Position numbers and translations under genes: made by a program. Below the pieces are notes generated by a model that saw only the letters and a list, made by a program, of their open reading frames with translations, ran no database searches and was not told where the DNA came from. A stretch of DNA of 64,000 nucleotides from Phycisphaeraceae bacterium (GTDB lineage Bacteria; Planctomycetota; Phycisphaerae; Phycisphaerales; UBA1924): assembly GCA_021297895.1 (NCBI GenBank), contig JAJTHN010000022.1, positions 1 through 64,000 on the forward strand, written 5' to 3'. Shown here one piece after another: positions 48,958 through 58,351 of this stretch (position 1 is its first letter; each line of letters starts with the position of its first letter).

Positions 48958-49337
48958 GTCGTGAGTCCCTTCGTGCGTCGTGCGGGAAAGTCGCGTGAGT
49001 TGCAGAGCGGCCAATGGCTGCGGGGGAATGGGTACCGGAGTCGGATGAAGTGTACGTGCGCTGACAGCCGAGCCGCAAATCCGCCGGAGTGATCGCTCCG
49101 TCGCCTGTCGTGCATCCCCCCGTGCACCGGGGACGAAGCCAGCGGGAGCCCGAGAGTCGGGCACCCTTGGGAGCACTTCCGGCCGCCGGCATGGGCCATG
49201 TTTCGGGGATGCACATGCCGCGGCGGACGTACCATCGTCGGGCCGGTCGGCTAGTCTGAGGCCGGACCGCGTCAAGCGGTGCCGGGGCCCGATCGGGACT
49301 CTTTCACCTTGCGATTTTCATCCGTCTGGAGGCGATC
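48958..49337. other. divergent regulatory region of the peptide transporter
   Basis: This 380-bp gap separates the two arms of the transporter. GGAGG at 49329-49333 is the ribosome site of the binding-protein gene. A perfect 10-bp inverted repeat encloses 49110-49214, described separately. No gene was identified. Confidence 0.6.
49110..49214. other. candidate structured RNA, long closing stem
   Basis: GTGCATCCCC at 49110-49119 is perfectly complementary in inverted order to GGGGATGCAC at 49205-49214, which would close a 105-nt domain. Inside are GCCCGA/TCGGGC (6-bp hairpin) and other GC helices. The first arm's GTGCA can also pair with TGCAC at 49123-49127, so two mutually exclusive folds are possible. 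No known riboswitch or RNA class was recognised; which strand is transcribed is unknown. Confidence 0.35.
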
Positions 49338-51263
49338 ATGAGCGACCATCCGCGCAACCGTCCATGCACCGGGGCACAGATCCGCCCGAGCTCGTCGGTG
49401 ACTTCTCGATTGGGCGAACTGTCTCGGCGTGCGGCCCTGAGGGCCATGGCCCTGGCCGCGGCGGGCGTCGCGTCGATCGGGCTGCTCGCCGGCACACTCA
49501 CGGCCACCGCGCACGCCGGCCAGGCCGCGGCGTCGGCGGGCGCTCGCAAGGTGCTCCAGATGCCCATGCGGACCGATGGCCCCAAGAGCCTCGATCCGGC
49601 GCAGGGCAGCACGCAGTACGACAACATCGCCGTGTCGCTGATGTTCGAGACGCTCCTGACCTTCTCGTACGCCAACCCCAGCGTGCTCGAACCCGTGCTG
49701 CTGAGCGAGATGCCCGTGCGCTCCGAGGGCGGCAAGGTGATCACCTTCAAGCTCAAGCCCGGTGTTGTGTTTCACGACAACGCGTGCTTCCCCGGCGGCA
49801 AGGGCCGAGAGATCACCGCCGACGACGTCTTCTACTCGATCAAGCGTCTGGCCGACAAGCGCAACGGCCTGAAGAACTGGTGGCTGCTCGAGGGCGTGAT
49901 CGACGGACTGGACGAGTACAAGGACGAGCAGAACAAGGCGCTGGACTCCGGCGGCACCTTTAACTACGACGCGCCGGTACGCGGCTTCCAGAAGGTCACC
50001 GACAAGGAGTTCCGCATCGTTCTGACGCGTCCGGTCTACCGGTTCCTGTACACGCTCGCGCAGTTCCAGTTGTCGATCGTGCCGCGGGAAGCCGTGGAGA
50101 AGTACGGCGATCGTTTCTCATTCAACCCCGTCGGCACCGGGCCGTTTGTCCTCGACCAGTGGGAGCCGAAGCAGCGTCTCAACGTCAATCGCAACCCGAA
50201 CTATCACGACGTGCGCTACCCGGCCCGCGAGGCGTGGAGCCGCGAGGATCGGCGGCGTCGCATGGACCGTGCGGCGGGGCAGCGCGTGCCGTTTGTCGAC
50301 CGCATGGAATTCACGATGTTCGTGCAGGACCAGCCCATGTGGCTGGAGTTCCAGTCCGGCAAGCTCGGCTACATCGAGGTCCCCAACGACTACTTCGAGC
50401 AGGCCTTCGACAAGCGCACCCGCGGGCTCAAGCCCGAGATGGCCGAAAAGGGCATCACGTCGCACAGCGACGTTCTGCTGGACTTCATCTTCACCGGCTT
50501 CAACATGGCCGACCCGGTCGTCGGCGGCCTGACTCCTGAGGCGCGTGCGCTCCGGCAGGCGTTGCACCTGGCCGTGGACCACGGTGAACTCAACGAGGTC
50601 GTGTACCAGGGGATCAACAGCGTGTACGACGGTCCGATCCCCGTGGGCGTGCCGGGGCACCCCGAAGGCGGCAAGGCACCCATTTCATGGACCACGCCCG
50701 ATCTCGATCGCGCCAAGGAACTCCTCGCCAAGGCCGGATGGCCCAACGGCAGGAACGCCAAGGGCGAGCAGTTGACGCTCCGATACTCAACAAGCAACAG
50801 CGAGCAGAACCGCAAGATCAGCGACCTGCTCAAGCGGCAGATCGAGCGTCTGGGCGTGTCCTTCAACCCTGTGCTGCTGGACTTCTCGACACTCATCGAG
50901 AACGTCAACAACAAGAAGGCCCAGATGTTCGGCTTCGCCTGGGGCAGCGACTATCCGGACGCCGAGAACAACCTCGCGCTCTTCTACGGCCCCAACGAGA
51001 GCCCGGGCAGCAACCACTACAACTACAAGAATCCCGCGTACGACGCTCTTTACGACCAGATCCTCGTCATGGAGCCGAGCCCTGAGCGCACAAAGATCTA
51101 CGAGCAGATGCGCGACATGCTCCTGGCGGACGTGCCCTACATCGGCAGCATGGGGCGCACGCGGTTCTACCTCATGTCCCCGTGGATCGTGAACTGCCGC
51201 CCGACGGAGCGGACGTGGTCGTGGCTCAAGTACCTGGATGTTGACGACTCCAAGAGGAAGTGA
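49338..51263 (+). CDS. peptide ABC transporter substrate-binding protein
   Basis: A 641-residue extracytoplasmic solute-binding protein of family 5 (DppA/OppA type). The N-terminus has an SRRAALRAMAL stretch followed by a hydrophobic helix and AHAG, like a Tat signal. Family marks are SLDPAQGSTQYDNIAVSLMFETL, FKLKPGVVFHDN, ITADDVFYSIKRL, NPVGTGPFVLDQWEP and ALRQALHLAVDHGEL. It is about 100 residues longer than E. coli DppA, with inserts around residues 185-205. It delivers peptides or related ligands to the permeases encoded downstream. GGAGG precedes ATG 49338 by 4-8 nt. Confidence 0.93.
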   Translation: MSDHPRNRPCTGAQIRPSSSVTSRLGELSRRAALRAMALAAAGVASIGLLAGTLTATAHAGQAAASAGARKVLQMPMRTDGPKSLDPAQGSTQYDNIAVSLMFETLLTFSYANPSVLEPVLLSEMPVRSEGGKVITFKLKPGVVFHDNACFPGGKGREITADDVFYSIKRLADKRNGLKNWWLLEGVIDGLDEYKDEQNKALDSGGTFNYDAPVRGFQKVTDKEFRIVLTRPVYRFLYTLAQFQLSIVPREAVEKYGDRFSFNPVGTGPFVLDQWEPKQRLNVNRNPNYHDVRYPAREAWSREDRRRRMDRAAGQRVPFVDRMEFTMFVQDQPMWLEFQSGKLGYIEVPNDYFEQAFDKRTRGLKPEMAEKGITSHSDVLLDFIFTGFNMADPVVGGLTPEARALRQALHLAVDHGELNEVVYQGINSVYDGPIPVGVPGHPEGGKAPISWTTPDLDRAKELLAKAGWPNGRNAKGEQLTLRYSTSNSEQNRKISDLLKRQIERLGVSFNPVLLDFSTLIENVNNKKAQMFGFAWGSDYPDAENNLALFYGPNESPGSNHYNYKNPAYDALYDQILVMEPSPERTKIYEQMRDMLLADVPYIGSMGRTRFYLMSPWIVNCRPTERTWSWLKYLDVDDSKRK

Positions 51264-51288
51264 TCCGCAAGGCGGCAGGAGAAGAGAG

Positions 51289-51555
51289 ATGGGTCGACGG
51301 GGCATCCCCGGCTTGTCGTTCTCGTGGAAGCGTGCCGTGGGCATCTCGGGCGCGAAGGCCCGGCTCTCGCGACGGCTCGGCGTGCCGCTGACCCGGTCGG
51401 GTCGGCAGCGCTGGGTAGGCAAACAGATGGGATGCGCGGTGGTGCTCATCGCGGGCATCGCGCTCTCGGTCATCGCCGCTTCGGCGGCCTGGGCGGGCAT
51501 CCGCGCGATCGCCAACACGCCCGCAGCCTCGACGCAGGGCCATCGTTCGGGCTAA
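51289..51555 (+). CDS. small membrane protein in transporter operon
   Basis: An 88-residue protein with a basic N-terminus (residues 1-45 with many Arg and Lys) and one hydrophobic helix at about 48-70 (CAVVLIAGIALSVIAASAAW). AGGAGAAGAG upstream of ATG 51289 is a strong ribosome site. It lies 25 bp after the binding-protein gene and 93 bp before the first permease, in the same direction. No family was recognised. An accessory role for the transporter is possible. Confidence 0.6.
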   Translation: MGRRGIPGLSFSWKRAVGISGAKARLSRRLGVPLTRSGRQRWVGKQMGCAVVLIAGIALSVIAASAAWAGIRAIANTPAASTQGHRSG

Positions 51556-51648
51556 TCTGAGCGTTCGGCGAACGGGGTCGTACCCGATCCGCCGGTTGCT
51601 CTGAGCGTTTCCTTTCCGCCTCACTCCGCCCCGTGTGAATCCCTTCCC

Positions 51649-52608
51649 ATGCTCTCGTTCATCCTTCGCAAGCTGCTCGCGAGCATCCCGGTGTATCTGG
51701 GGATTGTGCTCATCGTGATGCTCTGCCTGCGGGTGAACGACCCTGTTCAGGCGTACCTGGGCAAGTCGGCGAGCCCCGAGTCGATCGCGGCCCAGCGTGA
51801 GAAAATGGGGCTCGATGAGCCCTTCGTGTCTCAGTACGTCTCGTTCATCGGGCGCATCGTCACGCTGAACTTCAGCGAAGAGTCGTGGGAGCGCAAGCAG
51901 CCGGTCGGAGAGATCCTCGCCTCGGCGGTGGTTCCGAGCCTGGCCATCACCGTGCCGGCGTTGCTTCTGACGACGATCGTGGCCATCGGGATCGCGCTTC
52001 TGTCGGCGTACATGCGCGGCTCGATCACGGACAAGGCGCTCATGTTCGCCGCGGTGCTGGGCATGAGCATCTCGTTGCTGGTGTACGTGGTCATGGGTCA
52101 GTACTTCGGCGCGTACTGGACCGCCCAGCAAGGGTTGGATGTCTTTGCCATCAGCGGGTACGAACCCGTGCACGAGAGCGTGCCGGGGAACTGGATCCGC
52201 TATTGCCTGCTGCCGGTCATCATCACGGTCATCCTGACCATCGGCTACGACACGCGTTTTTACCGCGCCGTGATGGTCGAGGAAACGGGCCGCGACTACA
52301 TCGTCACAGCTCGAGCCAAGGGCGCGACCAAGCCCAAGATCATGTTCGTGCACATGCTCAAGAACGCGATGATCCCGATCATCACGCACGTGATGATCAC
52401 CCTGCCGTTCCTCATCACCGGCAGCATCGTGATGGAGACCTTCTTCCGGATCCCGGGCATGGGCCAGACGCTCATCACCGCGATCAACAGCAAGGACTTT
52501 CCGCTTATCCAAGCGTTCACCGCGGTGTTCGCCGCGATCTTCATCGCCACAAACATCCTCACCGATGTCCTCTACGCCCTTGTCGACCCGCGCGTCCGCC
52601 TTGGTTGA
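51649..52608 (+). CDS. oligopeptide ABC transporter permease (DppB/OppB type)
   Basis: A 319-residue inner-membrane permease with about six helices. The ABC coupling motif is present as RDYIVTARAKGATKPKIMFVH, together with FLITGSIVMETFFRIPGMGQ. The N-terminal MLSFILRKLLASIPVYLGIVLIVML helix is typical of the OppB group. It forms the pore with the DppC-type partner encoded 12 bp downstream. The length is normal. Confidence 0.95.
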   Translation: MLSFILRKLLASIPVYLGIVLIVMLCLRVNDPVQAYLGKSASPESIAAQREKMGLDEPFVSQYVSFIGRIVTLNFSEESWERKQPVGEILASAVVPSLAITVPALLLTTIVAIGIALLSAYMRGSITDKALMFAAVLGMSISLLVYVVMGQYFGAYWTAQQGLDVFAISGYEPVHESVPGNWIRYCLLPVIITVILTIGYDTRFYRAVMVEETGRDYIVTARAKGATKPKIMFVHMLKNAMIPIITHVMITLPFLITGSIVMETFFRIPGMGQTLITAINSKDFPLIQAFTAVFAAIFIATNILTDVLYALVDPRVRLG

Positions 52609-52620
52609 GCCTCGCGATCC

Positions 52621-54210
52621 ATGTTCCAGCGACTGAAGAAATCCCGTGGTATCGGCAAGTTCAGGCGAAATCGCTGGGCGATGGTGTCGCTGGCGGTCAT
52701 CGGCCTGTACGCCGTCATCGCGGCGGGCATCATGCTCGTTGAAGCGCTCGACGCCCTCGGTGAGCGGATGGGCCATCGCCTGATTCCCGCCAACGGCTGG
52801 GCCTCGATGCTCACGTCGGGCTCGGTCGCTGAACGCGTCGGGCCGCGATGGGTCGGGGGCCTCGGGAGCGAGAGCACGTCATCGCGGAGGATCGATCAGG
52901 CGGACTTTGTCTTCAGTCGCGCCAGCGAGGCGATCTCCGCCGCGACTCTTGTCGGCCCGGCGGACCCGGCGGGCGCGCAGCAGAAACTCGACCAGGCCGC
53001 GATGGCCGAGCGACGCATCGCCGACCTGCCTCTGGATGAACTCGTCCGCCTTCGGGACGCTGCGCGAGCGCTCTTCGAGGCGTTCGACAGCGGCAAGCAA
53101 GTCCGCGTGCTGCTGAACAAACTCTCGACCGCCGTCACGGGCGCCGAGCGTGCTCTTGCGGACCTGCCAGGTGCAGGCGATGCCGCGAAGGCTCGTGATG
53201 ATGCCTCGCGTTCGGTCGAGGATGTGATGTTCGCCTTGGAGGACCTCAGCAAGGCGAACGCGTCGACGCGGATCATCGCCGGACAGAGCGAAGTCGACGC
53301 GTGGCAGACCATCGCCGATGCCGTTCGTGAGGGAAAGACCGACGGCGCCGGTCCGAAACTCGCGGCGCTTCGCGATGCGCTTGCGGCTGAACTCTCGGCC
53401 ACCTCACCCGGTGCCGCGGGCTCGGACTCGCCCGAGACGCTGGCCAAGATCGCCGCGATCGAGTCGGCGGTGCAGCGGCTCATGCCCATGCCCACCGGAG
53501 CCGCCGGACTGCGAACGGACATTCGTCTGCTGCTGGGCACCGATGCGAGCGGGCGGTCGATCTTCCTCCGCGGCATCTACAGCGCCAAAACCGCCATTCA
53601 GGTCGGCGTCGTTGTCGCGCTGCTCGCGGTGCTGATCGGCGCCCTGATGGGCTCCGCCGCGGCGTACTTCGGCGGGTGGATCGATATCTTCGTGACCTGG
53701 TGCTATTCCACGCTCTCGAGCCTGCCTCAGCTGGTGTTGCTGGCGGTGCTGGCGTTCATGTTCCTGAATACGCGCTGGGAAACGACGCTCGTGCCGATCT
53801 ACGTCGCGCTCACGCTGACGTTCTGGATCGGCCCGGCCCGCGTGATCCGCGGCGAGGTGATGAAGATCAAGGAACTCGAGTACGTTCAGGCGGGCAAGGC
53901 CATCGGCTTCTCTCGCGTGTACATCCTCATCCGCCACATCATCCCCAACACGTCGCACCTGATGTTCATCAACTTCTCGCTGCTGTTCATCGGCGCGGTC
54001 AAGACCGAGGTCATCCTGACGTTTCTTGGCATCGGCGTGAAGGAAGGTGCCAGTTGGGGCCGCATGATCTCCGACGCCGCGCCAGAGGTAATCAACGGCG
54101 TGTTCTGGCAGATCGGCGCGGCGACGTTCTTCATGCTCGTGCTCGTCCTGGCCTTCAACGTTGTCAGCGATGCGCTGCAGGACGCTTTCGATCCCCGTCA
54201 CGTCGGTTGA
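52621..54210 (+). CDS. DppC/OppC-type permease with 265-residue insertion
   Basis: A 529-residue permease, where family members are about 300. Helix 1 is residues 18-40. Residues about 41-305 are an insertion before LLGTDASGRSIFLRGIYSAK, which normally follows soon after helix 1. The insertion is mostly helical and polar, rich in Ala, Glu, Arg and Asp (AQQKLDQAAMAERRIADLPL), and would lie outside the membrane. The remaining helices, and the EAA coupling loop around YVQAGKAIGFSRVYILIRHI, are intact. The rest of the operon is standard, so the insertion may contact the binding protein or envelope. Confidence 0.92.
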   Translation: MFQRLKKSRGIGKFRRNRWAMVSLAVIGLYAVIAAGIMLVEALDALGERMGHRLIPANGWASMLTSGSVAERVGPRWVGGLGSESTSSRRIDQADFVFSRASEAISAATLVGPADPAGAQQKLDQAAMAERRIADLPLDELVRLRDAARALFEAFDSGKQVRVLLNKLSTAVTGAERALADLPGAGDAAKARDDASRSVEDVMFALEDLSKANASTRIIAGQSEVDAWQTIADAVREGKTDGAGPKLAALRDALAAELSATSPGAAGSDSPETLAKIAAIESAVQRLMPMPTGAAGLRTDIRLLLGTDASGRSIFLRGIYSAKTAIQVGVVVALLAVLIGALMGSAAAYFGGWIDIFVTWCYSTLSSLPQLVLLAVLAFMFLNTRWETTLVPIYVALTLTFWIGPARVIRGEVMKIKELEYVQAGKAIGFSRVYILIRHIIPNTSHLMFINFSLLFIGAVKTEVILTFLGIGVKEGASWGRMISDAAPEVINGVFWQIGAATFFMLVLVLAFNVVSDALQDAFDPRHVG

Positions 54211-54234
54211 GTCTTCTCGCGGAGCCCGGACACC

Positions 54235-55332
54235 ATGACCGCCGACCGAAAGGCCATCCTCAGCGTGCAGAACCTCACGACGTGCTTCCGCACCGATCGG
54301 GGCGTCGTCCGCGCGGTGGATGATGTCTCGTTCGAGGTCTTTCCCGGCGAAGTTCTGGGCATTGTGGGCGAGTCCGGCTGCGGCAAGACCGTCACGAGCA
54401 AGTCCGTCATGCGGCTGCTGCCGGAGCGCACGAGCTTCTTCGCACCGGGCTCACGCATGCTCTTCCGCCCCGCTTCCCGGAGCGCCCCGGACACACCCGG
54501 GAACGCCAAGGACACGCTGCCGCGCGAAGTCGATCTGGCCTCGTGCGACGACGCGACGATGCGACGCGTGCGCGGAGCGCGGATCGCGATGATCTTTCAG
54601 GAGCCCATGACCTCGCTCAACCCGGTTTTTACCGTGGGCTGGCAGATCGAAGAGGCCCTGAAGTACCACACCAATCTGTCGCACGAGCAGCGCCGCGCCC
54701 GAGTGATCGAGATGCTCAAACTCGTCGAGATCCCCAACGCCGAGAGGCGCGCCGGCGAGTATCCGCACCAGCTCTCCGGCGGCATGCGTCAGCGCGTGAT
54801 GATCGCGATCGCGCTGTGCTGCGAGCCCGAGCTGCTCATCGCCGATGAACCCACCACGGCGCTCGATGTGACGATCCAGGCCCAGATTCTCCAGCTCATC
54901 GAGGGCTTGCGTCGCCGTCTCGGCACCGCGGTGATGCTCATCACGCACAACCTCGGCGTGGTGGCGCAGGTCTGCGACCGCGTTATGGTGATGTACGCGG
55001 GGCGTGTGGTGGAGCAAGGCGGCGTGCACGAGATCTTCCGCTCGCCGCGGCACCCGTACACCGCCGCGCTGCTGAGCAGCATCCCTAAAGCCGGCAAGCG
55101 AGAGGCCGGCCGTCGGCTGCCGATCATTCCGGGCATCGTGCCGTCGCTGTTCGACCTGCCCAAGGGCTGCCGATTCCAGGATCGCTGCGCGTACAGACAG
55201 GACCGCTGTGTGAACAGCGAGCCGACGCTCGACACCATCGAGAGCGGCCCCACCGGCGAAACGCGTCTGGTGCGGTGCCACTTCCCGGTTGCGGCGGTCA
55301 GCACGCCGCGTTCGGCGGGCTCGGCGACCTGA
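54235..55332 (+). CDS. oligopeptide ABC transporter ATPase (DppD/OppD type)
   Basis: A 365-residue ATP-binding subunit. Walker A is GESGCGKTVTSK near residue 44, Q-loop MIFQEPMTSLNP, signature QLSGGMRQRVMIAIAL, Walker B ELLIADEPTTALDVT and switch His in LITHNLGVVAQ. The C-terminal cysteine cluster (GCRFQDRCAYRQDRC) and HPYTAALLSSIPK are typical of DppD. Residues about 80-105 are an extra loop (RPASRSAPDTPGN). It is the last gene of the plus-strand arm, 24 bp after the permease. Its partner ATPase is on the opposite arm. Confidence 0.93.
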   Translation: MTADRKAILSVQNLTTCFRTDRGVVRAVDDVSFEVFPGEVLGIVGESGCGKTVTSKSVMRLLPERTSFFAPGSRMLFRPASRSAPDTPGNAKDTLPREVDLASCDDATMRRVRGARIAMIFQEPMTSLNPVFTVGWQIEEALKYHTNLSHEQRRARVIEMLKLVEIPNAERRAGEYPHQLSGGMRQRVMIAIALCCEPELLIADEPTTALDVTIQAQILQLIEGLRRRLGTAVMLITHNLGVVAQVCDRVMVMYAGRVVEQGGVHEIFRSPRHPYTAALLSSIPKAGKREAGRRLPIIPGIVPSLFDLPKGCRFQDRCAYRQDRCVNSEPTLDTIESGPTGETRLVRCHFPVAAVSTPRSAGSAT

Positions 55333-55360
55333 GCCGTTGAACCGCGTGCCGCCGCAGCGA

Positions 55361-56455
55361 TTACGCCGCGGAGCCCGCGGGTTCACCGGATCGACCGCGT
55401 GCCCGAGAAACGGCCCAGACAATCAGCGCCGCGCCGATGATGACCATCGCGACGCTGAGCCACTGCCCGCGCGAGAGCCCGGCGATCCTCGCCGAGGCGC
55501 CGAACTGCGGATCGGGCAGCCGGTAGAACTCCGTCGCGACCCGCAGCACGCCGTAGGCCACAAACGCACAACCGCTGACCACGCCGTGAATCGTGCGATT
55601 GCGAACACGCATGAGCCACCACACGCCCCATGCGACCGCACCGACGAGAACGCCCTCGGCGATGGCCTGATAGAGCTGCGATGGATGCCGTGCCGAAAGG
55701 AGCGGCTCGAGATCTTGCCGGTACTGCTCGGCATTGCGGATCACCTTGGTCAACCCCTCGCTCCAGAGGCGCGGGTCGGTGATCGGCGCACCGACCGCCT
55801 TGGTCACCAGCGCGAGCAACTGCTCCTGCTGAGCGGGCGAGAGTTCAGGGGTATGCGAGATCGCCGGATCGATCTTGTCCGGCGCGATCCAGCCGGAAAG
55901 TTCCTGAGGAAACCGCACGCTCCACCACGGCCCGGGCTCGCCGGGCTTGGCGACGATCGCGCCGAGAAGCTCGCCGTTGATGAAGTTCGCGATGCGGCCC
56001 AGACCAAGGCCCACCGGCCCGGCCAGGCAGAGCATGTCCAGCACGTGCATCGCGGGCACGCGATGGGTTGTCGTGGGCGTGAGCCGCGTGCCTTCCTGCG
56101 CGTGCCATCGCGAGATGAACCAGCACGCGACAGCGCAGCCGATCATCCCGCCGTGAGAGGCCATGCCGCCGTGATGGATGCTGAAGAACTTGGGGCCGAG
56201 CATCTCGGGGCTGTAGATCAGCGCGTACCCCAGCCGCCCGCCGATCATCGTGCCCAGCATGATGTAGAGCATGGCGTCGATGACCCGCTCACGCGGGATC
56301 AGGCACAGCCCCCGCCGACCCAGCTGCACGAGCATGACAAAGCAGAACAGGAACCCGGCGACGTACGAGAGCCCGTACCACCGTACGGCAAGATCTCCGG
56401 AGATCGGGACGACCACCGGGTCGAGTGTGTGGAAGTACGCGGCGAGCGTGTTCAT
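55361..56455 (-). CDS. lgt: prolipoprotein diacylglyceryl transferase
   Basis: Lgt attaches a diacylglyceryl group from phosphatidylglycerol to the lipobox cysteine, the first step of lipoprotein maturation, in the inner membrane. The 364-residue product has about seven helices, the signature GRIANFINGELLG, IGGRLGYALIYSP and HGGMASHGGMIG. It is longer than E. coli Lgt (291), from a loop of about 70 residues around ISHTPELSPAQQEQLL. ATG 56455 follows a TAGCGT box by 8 nt. It converges with the DppD gene over 28 bp. Confidence 0.95.
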   Translation of the reverse strand: MNTLAAYFHTLDPVVVPISGDLAVRWYGLSYVAGFLFCFVMLVQLGRRGLCLIPRERVIDAMLYIMLGTMIGGRLGYALIYSPEMLGPKFFSIHHGGMASHGGMIGCAVACWFISRWHAQEGTRLTPTTTHRVPAMHVLDMLCLAGPVGLGLGRIANFINGELLGAIVAKPGEPGPWWSVRFPQELSGWIAPDKIDPAISHTPELSPAQQEQLLALVTKAVGAPITDPRLWSEGLTKVIRNAEQYRQDLEPLLSARHPSQLYQAIAEGVLVGAVAWGVWWLMRVRNRTIHGVVSGCAFVAYGVLRVATEFYRLPDPQFGASARIAGLSRGQWLSVAMVIIGAALIVWAVSRARGRSGEPAGSAA

Positions 56456-56463
56456 GCGACCGA

Positions 56464-56469
56464 ACGCTA
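56464..56469 (-). promoter_or_regulatory. TAGCGT, -10-like box before lgt
   Basis: TAGCGT on the minus strand ends 8 nt before ATG 56455 with no ribosome site between. Confidence 0.35.
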
Positions 56470-56606
56470 GCCGCGCTGGCGACGAGGAAGGGATGCCGCC
56501 GAGCATCCGCAGCAGTGGGCCGCTCAGCAGGACGAACTGACGGCCACACGCCGGCCCTATTGTCCCCGATGATCCGGAGCCCGCCGACGATGGCGCGGCG
56601 AGCCCG

Positions 56607-57800
56607 ATGCGTTTTCGCGGGCCGGTCAGGCCCCGAGGAACCGACCCCAAGGAACCGAACTTGAGCAGCAACCGTCAGGAACTCGATCCCGTCCCCTCCC
56701 CCACCGCCAGCGGCCCGGCCGCGAACAACCCGGCGATCATCCGCGACCCCGTCGGCCCGGAGGGTCTGGCGCAGAAGCGCGTTGATGACGCGGACATCGC
56801 GGCGCGGATCGATCAGCTCGTGCGTGACGTCGGCGGGCAGCCCGGGACGTTTGACAGCGATCTGGTCCACGAACTGGTTGCGTCGGGCCTCAAGCTCATC
56901 CCCGACGGTCGCCACACCGGCGAACTCAAGCTCATCACCGCCGCGGTGAAGGAATTGCGCTACGCCTTCCGGGTCTTTGGCAAGTATCCGGAGCCGCACA
57001 AGATCACGATCTTCGGGTCGGCACGCACGCCCAAGGACCACCCGGACTATGCCGCGACGGTCGAGTTCTCGAAGCTCATGGCCGACTCGGGCTGGATGGT
57101 GATCACCGGCGCGGGCGGGGGCATCATGGAGGCGGGGCTGGTCGGGCCGGGACGCGAGAAGTCATTCGGCGTGGCGATCCGCCTGCCGTTCGAGCAGACG
57201 ACCAACGAGGTCATCGCCGGCGACAGTAAGCTCATCACCTTCCGCTACTTCTTCACGCGCAAGCTGATGTTCATCTCGCAGGCCGAGGCGGTGGCACTGT
57301 TTCCGGGCGGCTTTGGCACGATGGACGAGGCCTTCGAACTGCTCACTCTCGTTCAGACGGGCAAGGCAAGCATGGTTCCGATCGTCCTCTGCCAGGGCAA
57401 GGGCGAGACGTTCTGGGATGAGTGGCTGGCGTTCATCAAGGGCGGCCTGCTCAAGCGCAAGTGGATCAGCGAAGAGGATGTCCATCTGTTCCACATCTGC
57501 CGCAGTGCTGAAGAGGCTCGCGACCACGTCCTGAAGTTCTACAGCGTGTACCACAGCTCGCGCTACGTGCGTGATGACCTGGTCATCCGTCTGCGCCGTC
57601 CGCTGGCCAACGCCGATGTGCAACGCCTCGCGAGCACCTACGCGCGGCTGATCAAGAGCGGGACGATGGTGCAGCGAGGACCGCTGGAGCAGGAGAACGA
57701 CAACCTCCACCTGCCACGGCTGGTCTTTACGCACACGCGCCGCGAGTTCGGGCTTGTCCGCAAACTCATCGACGACATCAACGAGTGCCCGCAGGCGTGA
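56607..57800 (+). CDS. LOG-family (lysine-decarboxylase-like) protein
   Basis: A 397-residue protein of the LOG/TIGR00730-like Rossmann superfamily; characterised relatives split nucleotide 5'-monophosphates such as cytokinin ribotides. The signature is PGGFGTMDEAFELLTLVQTGK, with ITGAGGGIMEAG supplying the nucleotide loop. It is larger than typical LOG proteins (about 200 residues) because of an N-terminal extension of about 130 residues and a C-terminal extension; this large form is known in several bacteria. Enzyme activity is inferred only. ATG 56607 was chosen; TTG 56661 is possible. Its last 23 bp overlap the convergent gene. Confidence 0.85.
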   Translation: MRFRGPVRPRGTDPKEPNLSSNRQELDPVPSPTASGPAANNPAIIRDPVGPEGLAQKRVDDADIAARIDQLVRDVGGQPGTFDSDLVHELVASGLKLIPDGRHTGELKLITAAVKELRYAFRVFGKYPEPHKITIFGSARTPKDHPDYAATVEFSKLMADSGWMVITGAGGGIMEAGLVGPGREKSFGVAIRLPFEQTTNEVIAGDSKLITFRYFFTRKLMFISQAEAVALFPGGFGTMDEAFELLTLVQTGKASMVPIVLCQGKGETFWDEWLAFIKGGLLKRKWISEEDVHLFHICRSAEEARDHVLKFYSVYHSSRYVRDDLVIRLRRPLANADVQRLASTYARLIKSGTMVQRGPLEQENDNLHLPRLVFTHTRREFGLVRKLIDDINECPQA

Positions 57801-58293
57801 TCGTCGGCGCGGCACCCGGAATCTGCTCGACATCGCCGCCAGTGTGCTGACCGGGCATTCCGTGGTTGAGCCACGGGACGCCAAACGGTCCTCGCGGCGG
57901 ATGAACGATCGTGAAACTGATCCGGTCGTCACCGGTTCGGCGCACATAGTCACTGCGTGCGATGACACCCGGCGGCAGCGTCCGCGGGCGCGGACCTGCG
58001 AGCGGGGCCGGCGGCAAACTGCTCACCGCGGGCTGTCCGGCTGCTCGGCCACCGGTGTTTGTCGGCACGGCGATAAGGCCGCTGGGCCGGTCTGACGAGG
58101 CGAGTTCCTGCCCCGGTCGCGGGACGATGATCGTCGCGGTGTTGAGTGGCGACTTCTCGTCAGCGCTCGCCGGGGAGGTCAGCGTCGTCAAGACGCCCGC
58201 GCCGAGCGCTCCCCACGCCGCTGCCGAAACGAGCAGCGTCGCGAACCGCTGGATGCGAGTACCGCCGGGAAAGTTGCCCGTAGATGTCTTCAT
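57778..58293 (-). CDS. secreted hypothetical protein
   Basis: A 171-residue protein with a clear signal peptide: basic N-terminus, a hydrophobic core around VSAAAWGALGAGVLTTL and an AxA cleavage site at PASADE (about residue 45). The mature part is Pro-, Gly- and Arg-rich with no recognised domain (APLAGPRPRTLPPGV, RISFTIVHPPRGP). It is divergent from the lipoprotein gene by 58 bp and converges with the LOG gene with a 23-bp overlap. Confidence 0.65.
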   Translation of the reverse strand: MKTSTGNFPGGTRIQRFATLLVSAAAWGALGAGVLTTLTSPASADEKSPLNTATIIVPRPGQELASSDRPSGLIAVPTNTGGRAAGQPAVSSLPPAPLAGPRPRTLPPGVIARSDYVRRTGDDRISFTIVHPPRGPFGVPWLNHGMPGQHTGGDVEQIPGAAPTITPAGTR

Positions 58294-58351
58294 GCTGTGC
58301 TCCGAGCCGATCGCGGACGGCGTCGGCTCAATCCTCCATACGATCGAGGTG

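Noticed and set aside
49260-49320. Terminator at the CCCGATCGGG palindrome
   Set aside because: The stem is only three pairs around a four-base loop, with no T tract.
57962-58351. N-terminal extension of the lipoprotein gene
   Set aside because: The lipobox signal would be internal, and the stretch is antisense to the secreted hypothetical that has its own signal peptide.
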